From a virus, in IMG/VR virus record IMGVR_UViG_3300043331_001086, positions 1-64,000 of that record: a stretch of 64,000 bases of DNA; one strand, given 5' to 3'. The notes beneath the pieces were generated by a model, which was not told where the DNA came from, did not search any database, and worked only from the letters and a program-made list of their open reading frames with translations. Of this stretch, positions 63,680-64,000 are shown in pieces. The number at the start of each line of letters is the position of its first letter. Positions within the stretch are counted from its first letter, which is position 1. Made by a program: the position numbers and the translations under genes.

Positions 63680-64000
63680 ATGCACAAGCTGTCATCCCCT
63701 GTCGCGCTCCTCGTGGGCGCGGCCGTCGCGGTGGCCCTCGCCCTGGCGGCGGTCACGTTCGCGACGGTGCCCACCTCGGCCGACGCCGCGCCCGCCACCG
63801 TCGCGGTGGCCGAGGGGTCCGGCAAGCAGGTGGCCGTCGCCGGGTACAACAACGCGCCGGCCAGCCTGATCTGCGCCTACCACGCCGCCAGCTTCGAGCG
63901 GTACAGCCCCTACGACCACGTGGTCACGACGTGCCGGGACATCAATTTCTTCGGCCACTTCGCCGTCCACATCGTGATCTTCGTGCCCGCCCTCGGCTGT
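63680..64000 (+). CDS. secreted protein with signal peptide (3' partial)
   Basis: ATG after ATCAACCCGAAGGAG. Residues ~8-37 form a signal peptide (VALLVGAAVAVALALAAVTF then PTSADA). The mature part has cysteines in LICAYHAAS, VVTTCRDINF and the last codon visible (ALGC). The frame is open to the right edge, so the gene continues. A small disulfide-bonded exported protein is likely; function unknown. Confidence 0.65.
   Translation, partial: MHKLSSPVALLVGAAVAVALALAAVTFATVPTSADAAPATVAVAEGSGKQVAVAGYNNAPASLICAYHAASFERYSPYDHVVTTCRDINFFGHFAVHIVIFVPALGC

Noticed and set aside
1-64000. Integrase, immunity repressor, tRNA genes, CRISPR arrays, insertion sequences
   Set aside because: None could be recognised by reading; no tyrosine or serine recombinase signature, no cloverleaf, no regularly spaced direct repeats, no transposase motifs.

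Overview
The window is part of a tailed double-stranded DNA phage (siphovirus layout with HK97-type head genes). GC content is very high, genes are packed with 1-8 bp overlaps, GTG starts are frequent, and third codon positions are almost always G or C, which points to a high-GC actinobacterial host. I cannot name host or phage. No integrase, immunity repressor, tRNA gene or CRISPR array was recognised. Both edges cut genes: a MuF-type head protein on the left and a secreted protein on the right.

Region 1 (1-24.9 kb, mostly plus strand) is the structural operon: MuF protein with a zincin tail, a capsid maturation protease carrying a 2H phosphoesterase domain, an AAA+ ATPase, small Gly/Cys-rich proteins, a fibre-like protein, a 740-aa protein with twelve 20-aa repeats, an SGNH esterase tail protein, major capsid protein, connector and tail-completion proteins, tail tube, the G/GT chaperone pair made by a -1 frameshift, tape measure and minor tail proteins. 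Region 2 (25.0-28.7 kb) interrupts this with a sugar cassette: PhyH-type 2-oxoglutarate oxygenase, methyltransferase, cytidylyltransferase and two glycosyltransferases. Region 3 (28.8-31.0 kb) is lysis: an amidase endolysin followed by small membrane proteins, closed by a strong terminator.

Region 4 (31.1-34.6 kb, minus strand) holds a Gam-like/RecT-like recombination operon and a separately promoted SGNH lipoprotein plus zinc-finger operon. Region 5 (34.8-49.3 kb, plus) carries replication and DNA modification: a winged-helix initiator, a DnaB/RepA-type ATPase, two DNA methyltransferases, MazG, HNH and PD-(D/E)XK nucleases and a UvrD-type helicase. It ends in a ParB-like / DpdA-like transglycosylase / FolE set, probably 7-deazaguanine modification of DNA, followed by a LOG-type nucleotide hydrolase and a phosphoribosyltransferase.

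Region 6 (49.3-53.0 kb) has short genes separated by unusually structured leaders; five share a start-associated sequence TCAACCCCGTGGAGG (one with an extra A). Region 7 (53.1-57.4 kb) carries both terminase subunits with small DNA-binding and zinc-ribbon proteins between them. Region 8 (57.4-64.0 kb) is a run of small early-type genes with DUF5131, DUF1643 and Toprim proteins.

Two regulatory themes cross the window. Many promoters consist of an AGCGCGCT box directly before a TANNNT -10 element. Several genes start 6-8 nt after a TANNNT hexamer, as expected for leaderless transcripts. Together with the start-associated leaders these look like a phage-specific expression system and are, with the DNA-modification and sugar cassettes, the most interesting parts of the window.
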